DNA of 64,000 nucleotides from Uliginosibacterium paludis (GTDB lineage Bacteria > Pseudomonadota > Gammaproteobacteria > Burkholderiales > Rhodocyclaceae): NCBI RefSeq assembly GCF_039631355.1, contig NZ_JBDIVF010000007.1, positions 62,001-126,000 on the forward strand, given 5' to 3'. The position numbers and the translations under genes are program-made. Numbering within the stretch: position 1 is the first letter of the stretch; the number at the start of each line of letters is the position of its first letter. The notes beneath the pieces were generated by a model. It was not told the DNA's origin, searched no databases, and saw only the letters and a list, made by a program, of their open reading frames with translations. This document shows, piece by piece, positions 24,936-33,704 of the stretch.

Positions 24936-26856
24936 TCCGGCGTCATCGGGAGCGAGCGGGCTCGCACCGCCCGCGGGCCTTATCGACATCGCTTCGCTGG
25001 CGGATCTGGCGAACGAGTTCTTTGCGGCCCTGCCGGGCGCGGGAGCGACGACGGCTGCACCGGGAGGCGTTGCCAACGGTCTGCCGCTCGGACTGAGCCA
25101 TCTCGGCGGCCCCTCCCAGCTCGGCACGCCACCGCAGGCGCCGGAGCCGGTGCTGGCATTGGGCGCACGCGGACCCGCCTTGGCGCCCGCCGCGCAGACC
25201 CAGACCGGCGTGCCGGAGAAGGTGGCCGATGCGCGCGGCGCCTCGAGCCGTGCGCCGTCGCCGGGCGTGCCCGAGGCCTATGCTGCCGCATTGCCGGCCA
25301 TCGAGCCGACAGAGGCGCGTACGCATGCGCCGGCGCCGCTTCCCGGGAATCCGCCTGCTTCGCCTTTCTATTTCATTGGCGAGTCAAGCGCGTATCCCAG
25401 ACCGTCTGCCGAGATCGAGCCACCGCGCGAAGACCGCGTCACCGCACGTGCCTTTGGCCTGCCCGGCGAAGACAGTTTGCGCGATCTGCTGGTCGGCACA
25501 GCTCCGCGAAGCCCCGACGCGGGACCTGATAAAAAGGAGCAGTGGTTCTACTTCACCGATCTGACGCGTGGCCACGACAAGTCGGAACACGGCCGCGCCC
25601 CGGCTTCGCAAGCAGGCGCACGTCCGCCTTTCGATGTGAACGCCGTGCGTCGTGACTTCCCGATCCTGCAGGAGCGGCTCAGTGGCAAAAGCAGTGGCAA
25701 GCAACTGGTCTGGTTCGACAATGCCGCCACCACCCACAAGCCGCAGGCCGTGATCGACCGTCTGGCCTATTTCTACGCCCACGAGAATTCGAATATTCAC
25801 CGTGCGGCGCATGAACTGGCTGCACGGGCGACCGATGCCTACGAAGGCGCGCGCGACAAGGTCAAGCGCTTCATTGGTGCCAGCTCTTCCGACGAGATCA
25901 TCTTCGTGCGTGGGGCGACGGAGGCCATCAACCTGGTTGCCAAGACCTGGGGCGCGCAGAACGTTGGCGAGGGCGACGAGATCATCGTCTCCAACCTGGA
26001 ACACCATGCCAACATCGTGCCCTGGCAGCAGCTGGCTGCCGCCAAGGGGGCGAAGCTGCGCGTGATTCCGGTGGATGACACCGGCCAGATCCTGCTCGAC
26101 GAGTATCGCAAGCTGCTCAACGACAAGACCAGGATCGTCGCGGTGACGCAGGTGTCGAATGCGCTCGGCACGGTCACGCCGATCAAGGACATTGTCGCCC
26201 TCGCGCACAGCGTGGGCGCCAAGGCTCTGGTCGATGGTGCGCAATCCGTGTCGCACATGCGGGTGAATGTGCAGCAGCTGGATGCCGACTTCTTCGTCTT
26301 CTCGGGCCACAAGATCTTCGGCCCGACCGGCATCGGCGTGGTCTATGGCAAGCGTGACATTCTGGAGAACATGCCGCCCTGGCAAGGTGGGGGCAACATG
26401 ATTGCGGACGTCACGTTTGAGCGCACGATCTATCAGCCGCCGCCCAACCGCTTCGAAGCCGGCACCGGCAACATCGCGGATGCAGTCGGCCTTGGTGCTG
26501 CGCTGGATTATGTGGATCGCATCGGCATCGAGAATATCGGCAGCTATGAGCACGACTTGCTGGCTTACGCCACGCAAGGCCTGCTCACGATTCCGGGCAT
26601 CCGCCTGATCGGTACGGCAGCCGAGAAGGCCAGTGTCGCGTCTTTCGTGCTCAAGGGTTTCACCACGCAGGAAGTGGGCGAAGCGCTGAACCGCGAAGGC
26701 ATTGCGGTGCGCACCGGCCACCATTGCGCGCAGCCGATTCTGCGGCGCTTCGGTGTCGAGCAGACCGTGCGGCCCTCGCTGGCCTTCTACAACACCTGCG
26801 AAGAAGTGGATCGCATGGTGCAGGTGGTGTATCGCCTTGCTACTGCAAGGCGCTGA
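24910..26856 (+). CDS. Cysteine desulfurase with disordered encapsulation domain (encapsulin cargo)
   Basis: Releases sulfur from cysteine as enzyme persulfide plus alanine, here expected inside the encapsulin shell. The ~648-residue product has a ~240-residue Ala/Pro/Gly-rich unstructured N-terminus and a SufS-type (class II) desulfurase domain from ~241. K468 (SGHKIFGPTG) is the PLP lysine and C606 (TGHHCAQP) the catalytic Cys. Three short hydrophobic islands in the N-terminus (LIDIASLADLANEFF 24-38, FYFIGE 153-158, WFYFTDL 212-218) are likely shell-binding motifs. The start at ATG 24910 is chosen; TTG 24883 or ATG 24886 would add up to 9 residues. Confidence 0.92.
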   Translation: MTIPTPTSNPASSGASGLAPPAGLIDIASLADLANEFFAALPGAGATTAAPGGVANGLPLGLSHLGGPSQLGTPPQAPEPVLALGARGPALAPAAQTQTGVPEKVADARGASSRAPSPGVPEAYAAALPAIEPTEARTHAPAPLPGNPPASPFYFIGESSAYPRPSAEIEPPREDRVTARAFGLPGEDSLRDLLVGTAPRSPDAGPDKKEQWFYFTDLTRGHDKSEHGRAPASQAGARPPFDVNAVRRDFPILQERLSGKSSGKQLVWFDNAATTHKPQAVIDRLAYFYAHENSNIHRAAHELAARATDAYEGARDKVKRFIGASSSDEIIFVRGATEAINLVAKTWGAQNVGEGDEIIVSNLEHHANIVPWQQLAAAKGAKLRVIPVDDTGQILLDEYRKLLNDKTRIVAVTQVSNALGTVTPIKDIVALAHSVGAKALVDGAQSVSHMRVNVQQLDADFFVFSGHKIFGPTGIGVVYGKRDILENMPPWQGGGNMIADVTFERTIYQPPPNRFEAGTGNIADAVGLGAALDYVDRIGIENIGSYEHDLLAYATQGLLTIPGIRLIGTAAEKASVASFVLKGFTTQEVGEALNREGIAVRTGHHCAQPILRRFGVEQTVRPSLAFYNTCEEVDRMVQVVYRLATARR

Positions 26857-26879
26857 GTGATCGCAAGGCTGCCGCCGGC

Positions 26880-26993
26880 ATGTCGGAAGGGGAGCGCATC
26901 GTTCTGGGCGTGCTGGTGCTGATCGTGCTGATGGCTGCATTACTCGAGCCTTTGCCGCGGGTGCGTCGGCGGGAGGATCCGGATCAGGACTGA
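26880..26993 (+). CDS. Putative 37-residue single-pass membrane peptide
   Basis: A short frame starting at ATG 26880, 23 nt after the desulfurase stop, with a clear hydrophobic helix (IVLGVLVLIVLMAALL) and a charged tail (PRVRRREDPDQD). No strong ribosome-binding site is visible. It ends 39 nt before a terminator, so it would be the last gene of the encapsulin operon. Family unknown; a chance frame is possible. Confidence 0.42.
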   Translation: MSEGERIVLGVLVLIVLMAALLEPLPRVRRREDPDQD

Positions 26994-27032
26994 GCCGTCC
27001 CGGACCGTGAGACACCGGCTGCCGCAAACAGA

Positions 27033-27065
27033 AAACGCCGACCGCAATCCGGGGTCGGCGTTTTT
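27033..27065 (+). terminator. Rho-independent terminator of the encapsulin operon
   Basis: The stem AACGCCGACC / GGTCGGCGTT is followed by a T-run on the + strand (to 27065). It is a classical strong terminator about 40 nt after the small membrane-peptide frame. Confidence 0.88.
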
Positions 27066-27584
27066 CTTCGGGAGATGCGCGGTGTCGGCGCATGCGCGCG
27101 GCGCAGGCAGGAAGCAGCGCTGGTGAGGGAGGGCGCCGACAGCGCAGCACACGAAGCCATGTCGGACCTTTATCGCGCACCAGGCAGCACGCCCACCGGT
27201 TTCAGCCTGCAAGCACTCAGCACCGAGGGAAGAAGAAGGGCGTGCGCGAAGCGAGCGCTTCGACCCGACACCTTGGCGGACAATCCGCAAGAAGTACAGA
27301 TGGCATGCTCGCCAGCGATGCGGGCAGTCCGGAATCAGGATGTGCTGTTTCGGGGCGCACGATGCGATCGTCATGACGCGCGACTTCCATCCTCAAGCGG
27401 CTGTGCTGCGGATCGGACTGCGTTGCGCTGTCGCGTCTTTCCGTCCCGGACGTTTCAGAGCCTGCGCGCGGCAGCTCACCGGCTGAGCCAGACGAGCGCG
27501 AACCTTGCCCGACTGCTCCGGCAAAGCAGGGGAGCTTAATGAGGCGTTTGCGCCAGGCTCGGTGGCGTGTCGTGCGCGATGAAT
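27066..27584. other. Intergenic region between encapsulin operon and ssuE
   Basis: About 520 nt with no convincing gene. The open frames are Arg/Ala-rich, lack family features and have no ribosome-binding sites. Both neighbouring transcripts end here (convergent), so little regulatory sequence is expected; nothing further is seen. Confidence 0.5.
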
Positions 27585-28136
27585 TCAGACCAGCGTTGTC
27601 TGGGCCGAGTCGACGCGCTCGCAGAATGTGGCGAGCCCATTTCGCAGGTAAATGCGGATTTCGTCGGGAATATCGGGCGCAGTCGTTTCCGCCGGAGAGG
27701 GAAAGTCCTTGTCAGGCACGTTCAGCCCGGGCTCGATATGCCGGGCCTCCAGTGAGCGGAGCACCGGCAGCAGTGAGAGCTCCAGTGCGTGGCGGGATGC
27801 AGCACTGCCGCTGGTCGAGAGGCTCATCACCACCTTGCCCCGCAGTCCGCGGTGCCGGATCTGGTCAAGGATGCCCTTGAGCCCGGCGGTAAAGGAAGCC
27901 TGATAGACCGGTGAGGCGATCAGCAGCCCGTCGGCCTCCTCGATTGCGGCGTTGAGTGCCTGGGCGGCCGGGCTGTCGGTGCCGCCCCTGAGAAGGTCTG
28001 CCGGCGGGAAATCCTCGATCGAGAAGCGTTGTACGCTGAAGCCGGCCTCGCGCAGCTGCGCCTCGGCTTCGCCGAGCAGCCGGGTGGAGCGCGAGTGTGC
28101 AGAGGGACTTCCGGCGAGGGTGATGATGTGTGCCAT
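27585..28136 (-). CDS. ssuE: NADPH-dependent FMN reductase SsuE
   Basis: Supplies reduced FMN to the SsuD monooxygenase. The 183-residue flavodoxin-like product starts with HIITLAGSPSAHSRSTRLL and has the substrate/flavin loop SPVYQASFTAGLKGILDQ and MSLSTSGSAA. The ATG at 28136 fits the family; an in-frame extension upstream overlaps the intergenic gap and is rejected. It is last in the ssuADCB-E operon, whereas in E. coli ssuE is first. Confidence 0.93.
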   Translation of the reverse strand: MAHIITLAGSPSAHSRSTRLLGEAEAQLREAGFSVQRFSIEDFPPADLLRGGTDSPAAQALNAAIEEADGLLIASPVYQASFTAGLKGILDQIRHRGLRGKVVMSLSTSGSAASRHALELSLLPVLRSLEARHIEPGLNVPDKDFPSPAETTAPDIPDEIRIYLRNGLATFCERVDSAQTTLV

Positions 28137-28155
28137 GGCGTTGTGCTTTCCGTGG

Positions 28156-28959
28156 TCAGGCGGCGAGATCCGACGCGTGGTCTCTGTCTTGCGGCTGTCG
28201 GCCGAGGAGTTGATCGAGCAGGCGCGCTTCAAGGGCGGCGAAGCTGGCGTCGCCCCGGGCGCGGGGGCGCGGCAGGCGGACAGCCAGGTCCTGCGTGACG
28301 CGACCGTCTTCGATCAGGATCACCCGGTCGGCCAGGGCGATGGCCTCCTGAACGTCATGGGTGACCAGCAGCGCAGTGAAACCGTGCTGCAGCCAGAGTC
28401 GCTCGATCAGTTCATGCATCTCGATCCGGGTGAGTGCATCGAGTGCGCCGAGCGGTTCGTCGAGAAGCAGCAGGCGCGGCCGATGCGCCAGCGCCCGGGC
28501 CAGCGCAACACGCTGTCGCTGCCCGCCCGAGAGCCGGCTGGGCCATTCCTGTCCCCGTTCGGCCAGGCCGACTTCGGTCAGGACTTCGAGCGCCTCCGGA
28601 TGCCGCGCAGGTGGCAGGCCCAGCGCGACGTTGGCAAGGACGCGTTTCCAGGGCAGCAGGCGCGGCTCCTGAAACATGATGCGGGTGTCATCAAGCGTGA
28701 GTTGCTGGCGACCGTTGTGCAGCTGCACGCCGCCCTGCGTGTCTTCCAGCCTCGCGATCACGCGGAGCAGGGTGCTTTTTCCGCAGCCGCTGCGGCCGAC
28801 GATGGCGACGAATTCGCCCGGCTGGATTTCCAGGTCGATGCCCCGGAGTACTTCACGCTCACCGTAGCGCTTCACGATGCCACGCAGGCTCAGCGCGGTG
28901 CCGCGCAGATGTCCGTCATGCCGTGAAATGGCTTCGATGGCGGCGGGATTGTGTTCCAT
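28156..28959 (-). CDS. ssuB: Sulfonate ABC transporter ATPase SsuB
   Basis: Energises sulfonate import through SsuC. The 267-residue product has Walker A GRSGCGKST, signature LSGGQRQRVALARAL, Walker B LLLLDEPLGALD and switch His (VTHDVQEA). The start at 28959 is chosen because AAAGGA lies 8 nt upstream; ATG 28968 is too close to it. A C-terminal tail of ~35 residues is rich in Arg/Asp. Confidence 0.93.
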   Translation of the reverse strand: MEHNPAAIEAISRHDGHLRGTALSLRGIVKRYGEREVLRGIDLEIQPGEFVAIVGRSGCGKSTLLRVIARLEDTQGGVQLHNGRQQLTLDDTRIMFQEPRLLPWKRVLANVALGLPPARHPEALEVLTEVGLAERGQEWPSRLSGGQRQRVALARALAHRPRLLLLDEPLGALDALTRIEMHELIERLWLQHGFTALLVTHDVQEAIALADRVILIEDGRVTQDLAVRLPRPRARGDASFAALEARLLDQLLGRQPQDRDHASDLAA

Positions 28960-28972
28960 GCGATCCATCCTT

Positions 28973-29749
28973 TCAGCTCTGATAGCCGGGGTGCCAGCGC
29001 AGCAGCAGGCGCTCGAGGGCGCGGGCGATGACGTCGGCGAGCTTGCCGAGCAGGGCATACATCAGGACTCCCACCAGGACCACGTCGGTCATCAGGAACT
29101 CGCGCGCGTTCATGGTCATGTGGCCGATGCCGTCCGCCGCGGACACGGTTTCGGCCACGATCAGCAAGACCCACATCAGGCCCAGCGAGAAGCGTACGCC
29201 AACGAGGATGGACGACAGCGCACCGGGCAGGATCACGTCGAGGTAGAGCCGCCAGCCAGAGAGACCGTAGCTTCTGGCCATTTCGATCAGACCGGGATCG
29301 ACCGAGCGGATGCCGTGAAAGGTGTTCAGGTAGAGCGGGAAGAACACACCGATGGCCACGATGAAGAGCTTGGCCGCCTCATCAATGCCGAACCACAGGA
29401 TCACCAGCGGTATCAGGGCCAGCGGCGGAATGTTGCGCAGCATCTGCAGGCTGGTATCGAGCAGGAGCTCCAGCCTGCGGCTGCTGCCGGTAGCGAGCCC
29501 CAGCAGCAGACCCAGCCCGCCGCCGATGGCGAAACCCGTCAGCGCCCGCCGCGAGCTGACGATTACATGCTGAAGCAGCTCACCGGAAGCGGTCAGCGTC
29601 CAGGCTGCGCGGACGATGCTTGCCGGCGAAGGGAGCACCCGCACCGATATGACGCCGGTCTGCGCGAGGAGCTGCCAGAGGATCAGCAGCAATGCGGGCG
29701 GAATCCATGGAAGCAGCCGGTTCCAGCGGTGGGACGAAAGCGTACTCAT
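28973..29749 (-). CDS. ssuC: Sulfonate ABC transporter permease SsuC
   Basis: A 258-residue inner-membrane permease of the TauC/SsuC group with about six membrane segments. The EAA-like coupling loop reads IEMARSYGLSGWRLYLDVILPGALSSILVG. It begins 9 nt after ssuD and ends 13 nt before ssuB, within the sulfonate operon. Confidence 0.94.
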   Translation of the reverse strand: MSTLSSHRWNRLLPWIPPALLLILWQLLAQTGVISVRVLPSPASIVRAAWTLTASGELLQHVIVSSRRALTGFAIGGGLGLLLGLATGSSRRLELLLDTSLQMLRNIPPLALIPLVILWFGIDEAAKLFIVAIGVFFPLYLNTFHGIRSVDPGLIEMARSYGLSGWRLYLDVILPGALSSILVGVRFSLGLMWVLLIVAETVSAADGIGHMTMNAREFLMTDVVLVGVLMYALLGKLADVIARALERLLLRWHPGYQS

Positions 29750-29758
29750 CGCAGGAGC

Positions 29759-30925
29759 TCAGGCGGCCTGTTTCGGGATGTGGTTGTTGGCCACCACCTC
29801 GCCGAAAGGCCCCGACAGCTTGCGCCCCGGCAGGCTCTCGGGAAGCGCGTGCTCCAGCGGCAGCAAGGGGAAGACCAGCTCCGCGAAGCGGTAGGCTTCT
29901 TCCAGATGGGGGTAGCCGGAGAGCACGAATGCGTCCGCGCCGGCGTCCTGGTACTCGCGCAGCTTGGCGGCGACCTGCTCCGGATTGCCGACAATGGCGG
30001 TGCCGGCGCCGCCCCGCACCAAACCGACACCTGCCCACAGATGAGGGCTGATCTCGAGCTCGGCCCGGCTGCGACCGCCACCCTGCCTGTGCAGCGCAGC
30101 CATGCGACGCTGACCTTCGGAATCCATTTTCGCGAAACTGGCCTGGGCACGCGCCACGGTTTCGTCGTCAAGCCGGCTGATCAGCTTTTCGGCGGCGGCC
30201 CAGGCTTCACTTTCGGTTTCGCGCACGATGACATGCAGGCGCACGCCGAACCTCACCTTGCGTCCGAGCCGGGCAGCCCGGGCGCGCACATCGTCGAATT
30301 TCTTCCTCACGTCGGCAGGCGGCTCTCCCCATGACAGATAGGTTTCCACCTGCTCGGCAGCCAGATCGTGCGCTGCGTCCGAAGAGCCCCCGAACCACAC
30401 AGGAGGATGCGGTTGCTGCAGCGGCGGGTAGAACAGCTTCGCTCCCTTGACCGAGAGGTGCTTGCCTTCGAAATCGAAGGATTCACCTGCATGGCTCCGG
30501 GTGATGATCTCGCGCCAGATACGGATGAACTCGGCCGAGGCTTCGTAGCGTTCGGAATGGGAGGTGGGAACGCCATCACCGGCGAGCTCTGCGGCATCAC
30601 CGCCTGTCACCAGATTGATCAGCAGGCGTCCGCCCGAGAGGCGGTCAAAGGTGGCGGCCATCCGCGCAGCAAGAGCCGGCTGATGCAGCCCGGGGCGCAC
30701 CGCGACGAGAAAGCGCAGGTTTTTCGTGGCGCCGATCAGACTCGATGTCACGACCCACGGATCCTCGCAGGAGCGGCCCGTGGGGGTCAGCACGCCGTAG
30801 TAGCCCAGCTGGTCGGCCGCCTGGGCGATCTGGCGCAGATAGTCGTAGTCCACTTCGCGGGCGCCCTCGCTGGTGCCGAGGTAGCGGCTGTCCCCATGGG
30901 TGGGCAGGAACCAGAGTACTTTCAT
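29759..30925 (-). CDS. ssuD: FMNH2-dependent alkanesulfonate monooxygenase SsuD
   Basis: Cleaves the C-S bond of alkanesulfonates with FMNH2 and O2, giving an aldehyde and sulfite. The 388-residue bacterial-luciferase-fold product starts with VLWFLPTHGDSRYLGTS and contains GRSCEDPW, INLVTGGD and PPVWFGGSSDAA. The ATG at 30925 gives the standard N-terminus. It stands between ssuA and ssuC. Confidence 0.95.
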   Translation of the reverse strand: MKVLWFLPTHGDSRYLGTSEGAREVDYDYLRQIAQAADQLGYYGVLTPTGRSCEDPWVVTSSLIGATKNLRFLVAVRPGLHQPALAARMAATFDRLSGGRLLINLVTGGDAAELAGDGVPTSHSERYEASAEFIRIWREIITRSHAGESFDFEGKHLSVKGAKLFYPPLQQPHPPVWFGGSSDAAHDLAAEQVETYLSWGEPPADVRKKFDDVRARAARLGRKVRFGVRLHVIVRETESEAWAAAEKLISRLDDETVARAQASFAKMDSEGQRRMAALHRQGGGRSRAELEISPHLWAGVGLVRGGAGTAIVGNPEQVAAKLREYQDAGADAFVLSGYPHLEEAYRFAELVFPLLPLEHALPESLPGRKLSGPFGEVVANNHIPKQAA

Positions 30926-30992
30926 GATGGGTGTCTCTCTGTTCGGATGGCTGCGTCCGGGCGTCAATGCGCGTCAAAGCCTTGTGGCGGGA

Positions 30993-31952
30993 TCAGTTCT
31001 TCAGCGTGGCGTCCGTGACCTTGAAGGTCCTGGGGATCAGCTTCAGTTCGGTGAAGGTGTCCGCAATCTTCTGCTGTGAGTCCAGCGCTTCCGCGGTAAT
31101 CGGAGAGACCCCGTGCTGGTACCGGGTCAGCGCCTGTTCGAGCACGTCTTCCGGCAGGCCTTGCAGGGGCGCGAGGCGGCTGGCTGCACCCCGGATGTCC
31201 TGGCGGATCGCCTGGCCTTTGCGGTTGATCTCTTCGAGCAGGATCTTCACGACCTCGGGACGTCTGGTCGCGAACTCGCGCTCAGCCAGGAAGAACTGAT
31301 AGTTCTTCACCACGCCGGCGCCGTTGGCCAGTTGCCGGGCCCCGAGCTGCTTTTCCGCGGCCGAAGTGAAGGGGTCCCATATGACCCAGGCATCAATCGA
31401 ACCTTTTTCAAACGCAGCGCGCGCATCCGCCGGTGTCAGGAAACTGACCTGCACATCGCTGTACTTGAGCCCGTGCTTTTCGAGCAGCTTGACCAGAAAG
31501 TAATGCACGTTCGAGCCCTTGTTGAGGGCGATGCGTTTGCCTTTGAGCTCCGCCACGGTCCGGATCGGGGAGTCCTTCTGCACCAGCAGCGACTCGGCTG
31601 CGGGGGCTTCGGTCTCATACCCGACGTACACGAAGTTGGCGCCGGCTGCCTGCGCCACGATGGGCGGGGCCTCGCCCACGAAACCGAAGTCCACCGAGCC
31701 GACGTTCAGCCCTTCGAGCAGCTGCGGGCCGGCCGGAAACTCGATCCACTTCACGTCCACGCCGAGCGAAGCCAGGCGTTTTTCCAGGGTCGCTTCGGCC
31801 TTCAGCAAGGTCAGCGTGGCGGCTGATTTCTGGAATCCGATGCGCAGAAGTTTCGGTTCATAGGCCGCGTGGGCTGCGGGAAAGAAGCTGAGTGCCAGGC
31901 TGGAAGCCAGTCCTGCCACGAGATGACGCCGGATGCGTTGGGACGCGTTCAT
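30993..31952 (-). CDS. ssuA: Sulfonate-binding periplasmic protein SsuA
   Basis: Captures alkanesulfonates in the periplasm for SsuBC. The 319-residue product has a signal peptide (LVAGLASSLALSFFPAAHA) and the sulfonate/nitrate-type binding fold with LLRIGFQKSAATLTLLKAE, VDFGFVGEAPPIVAQAAGA and IDAWVIWDPFTSAAE. Start ATG 31952 has AGGA 8 nt upstream. It is the first gene of the operon, so its promoter lies at 31953-32070. Confidence 0.94.
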   Translation of the reverse strand: MNASQRIRRHLVAGLASSLALSFFPAAHAAYEPKLLRIGFQKSAATLTLLKAEATLEKRLASLGVDVKWIEFPAGPQLLEGLNVGSVDFGFVGEAPPIVAQAAGANFVYVGYETEAPAAESLLVQKDSPIRTVAELKGKRIALNKGSNVHYFLVKLLEKHGLKYSDVQVSFLTPADARAAFEKGSIDAWVIWDPFTSAAEKQLGARQLANGAGVVKNYQFFLAEREFATRRPEVVKILLEEINRKGQAIRQDIRGAASRLAPLQGLPEDVLEQALTRYQHGVSPITAEALDSQQKIADTFTELKLIPRTFKVTDATLKN

Positions 31953-32288
31953 GAGTAATTCCTGTCTCGGATCGGGGTGAAGTTCAATGCATGTCTTGTT
32001 GTCGAGACACACTGTATGAACAGAGCCCAAGGCTGAGAACGAAGGAATTTCGAATAGCTTATATGGCGTTGAATACGATGACGGAGGCGGTCCATTCCTC
32101 ACTGTGTCCGGGAACGACCGCGCGTCCCCGGGTACTCCGCCGCGCCGAAGGCGCGTTGTGCGCTTCCGCCTGATGCGGCAGGAGGGGCCGCGGCGGAGCG
32201 CGCCAGAGAGCGCGGCCAACACCTGCCGAGCCGTATTCAGGAGGCCGGTCCGCGCCGGCCCCTGCATCTCTGCCGGACGCGACCCGTG
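31953..32288. promoter_or_regulatory. ssu promoter region with candidate CysB/Cbl-type site
   Basis: The gap between ssuA and the end of the fused ATPase gene holds an AT-rich patch at 32038-32064. On the minus strand it reads ATATAAGCTATTCGAAATTC and continues CTTCGTTC. The TATTCGAAAT / TTCGTT pattern is what is often seen upstream of sulfonate genes under CysB or Cbl control; that link is inference. The rest (32100-32288) is GC-rich and shows nothing else clear. Confidence 0.5.
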
Positions 32289-33704
32289 TCAGGTGGTGAT
32301 CCCCTCTCCGGTGAAGCGTTGCAGGCGCTGGCCGAACACTCTGGCGATGTCCTCATCATGCGTGACAAGCAGCAGCGCAGCACCCGTTTCGTCCATCGCG
32401 TCTCCCAGCAGCTGCAGGGCCTGGCGCTGGCTGATGGGGTCCAGACGCGAGGTGGGTTCGTCGGCGAAGAGCAGCGCAGGGCGTGCGCAGAGGACGCGTG
32501 CCAGCGCGATGCGCTGCAGCTCGCCCCCCGAGACCTGATGCGGGCGACGTGCGAGCAGGCAGGCGTCGAGCTTGAGCCCCGCGAGCCGCGCCTCGACGGC
32601 CGACCAGGCCTCGCCATGAAGCCGGGCGGCGTCCTGCAGGCTGCCCAGCAGGCTGCGTGATGGCGCGAAGGAGGCGACCGGGTCCTGATAGAGCTTCTGC
32701 AGCGCAGTGGCAGCCAGCCCCGGCGCGCGGATCACTTCGCCGGCATCTGCCTTCAGCAGGCCGAGCAGCACATTGCCCAGCGTGCTCTTGCCGGTGCCGC
32801 TCGGGCCTTGCACCACCAGGCGCTCGCCGGCATGCAGGTCGAGGTTCAAGCCCGCGAACAGGCGGCGCTCGCCGAAGCGCTTGGCAAGGCCGCGCGCCCG
32901 CAGCACCGGCATGCCGGTGACCGGCGCTGCACGAACGGGCCAGTGGGCCGGGTCGGCCGCGATGAGCTCGCGTGTGTAGGCTTCCCTCGGTGCGGCGAGG
33001 ACATCAGCGGTGGTGCCGGATTCGATCAGCTCGCCGCCACGCAGTACCATCATGCGGCCACCGAGTGCTCCGGCAACGCGCAGATCATGGGTGATCAGCA
33101 GCACGGCGCCGCCTGCCGCCGCGACGCGCCGAAGCATGTCGGTGACATGGTCGCGCCAGTGCGTGTCGAGCCCTTTGGTGGGCTCGTCGGCGATCAGCAG
33201 GGAGGCGCCGCCGGCCAGTGCCATCGTGGCCACGACGCGCTGTGCCATGCCGCCCGAGAGCTGCCAGGGATACTGCGCCGCAGCGGCATCGAGACCGGCT
33301 TCGGAGAGCCTGGTCGCGCATTGCCCGGCCGCCTCGCCTGGAGGCAGCTTGCGCACCAGGCGGAGTACTTCCTCAAGCTGCGGGCCGACACGGCGGACGG
33401 CGTTCAGCGCCAGCGTAGGTTCCTGCGGCAGCAGGCCGATCTGGTGCCCCCAGAGCGCGCGTCGTGCGCGGGTATCACTCGCGGCGCTGCGCGTGCCGCG
33501 CACGCTGACTTCGCCGGTGGCAGTGAGGCCGGGCGCGAGATTACCCATCAAGGCGTCGGCCAGCAGGGATTTGCCCGCGCCGCTTTCACCCAGGATGGTG
33601 AGCACCTCGCCGGCCCGCAGACTGAATGAGAGTTCGCGCAACAGGGTCTGTGCACCGGCGTGCACGCCGATGTCCTGTGCCTGGAGAAGCATGTCCTGGC
33701 TCAT
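32289..33704 (-). CDS. Fused double ATP-binding protein of a peptide/nickel/metallophore-type ABC importer
   Basis: A 471-residue protein carrying two ABC ATPase domains in one chain (DppD-DppF-like). Half 1 (residues ~1-240) has Walker A GESGAGKS, signature LSGGMAQRV and Walker B LLIADEPTKGLD. Half 2 (~250-470) has GPSGTGKST, VSGGELQRIALARVL and LLFADEPTSRLD. It powers the two adjacent permeases. The start overlaps the upstream permease stop (ATGA at 33704). It is last in a six-gene operon headed by DUF2946 and a TonB receptor. Confidence 0.93.
   Translation of the reverse strand: MSQDMLLQAQDIGVHAGAQTLLRELSFSLRAGEVLTILGESGAGKSLLADALMGNLAPGLTATGEVSVRGTRSAASDTRARRALWGHQIGLLPQEPTLALNAVRRVGPQLEEVLRLVRKLPPGEAAGQCATRLSEAGLDAAAAQYPWQLSGGMAQRVVATMALAGGASLLIADEPTKGLDTHWRDHVTDMLRRVAAAGGAVLLITHDLRVAGALGGRMMVLRGGELIESGTTADVLAAPREAYTRELIAADPAHWPVRAAPVTGMPVLRARGLAKRFGERRLFAGLNLDLHAGERLVVQGPSGTGKSTLGNVLLGLLKADAGEVIRAPGLAATALQKLYQDPVASFAPSRSLLGSLQDAARLHGEAWSAVEARLAGLKLDACLLARRPHQVSGGELQRIALARVLCARPALLFADEPTSRLDPISQRQALQLLGDAMDETGAALLLVTHDEDIARVFGQRLQRFTGEGITT

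Noticed and set aside
25384..27180. 598-codon minus-strand frame opposite the desulfurase
   Set aside because: The plus strand has catalytic motifs of cysteine desulfurase. The reverse frame also runs through the terminator region.
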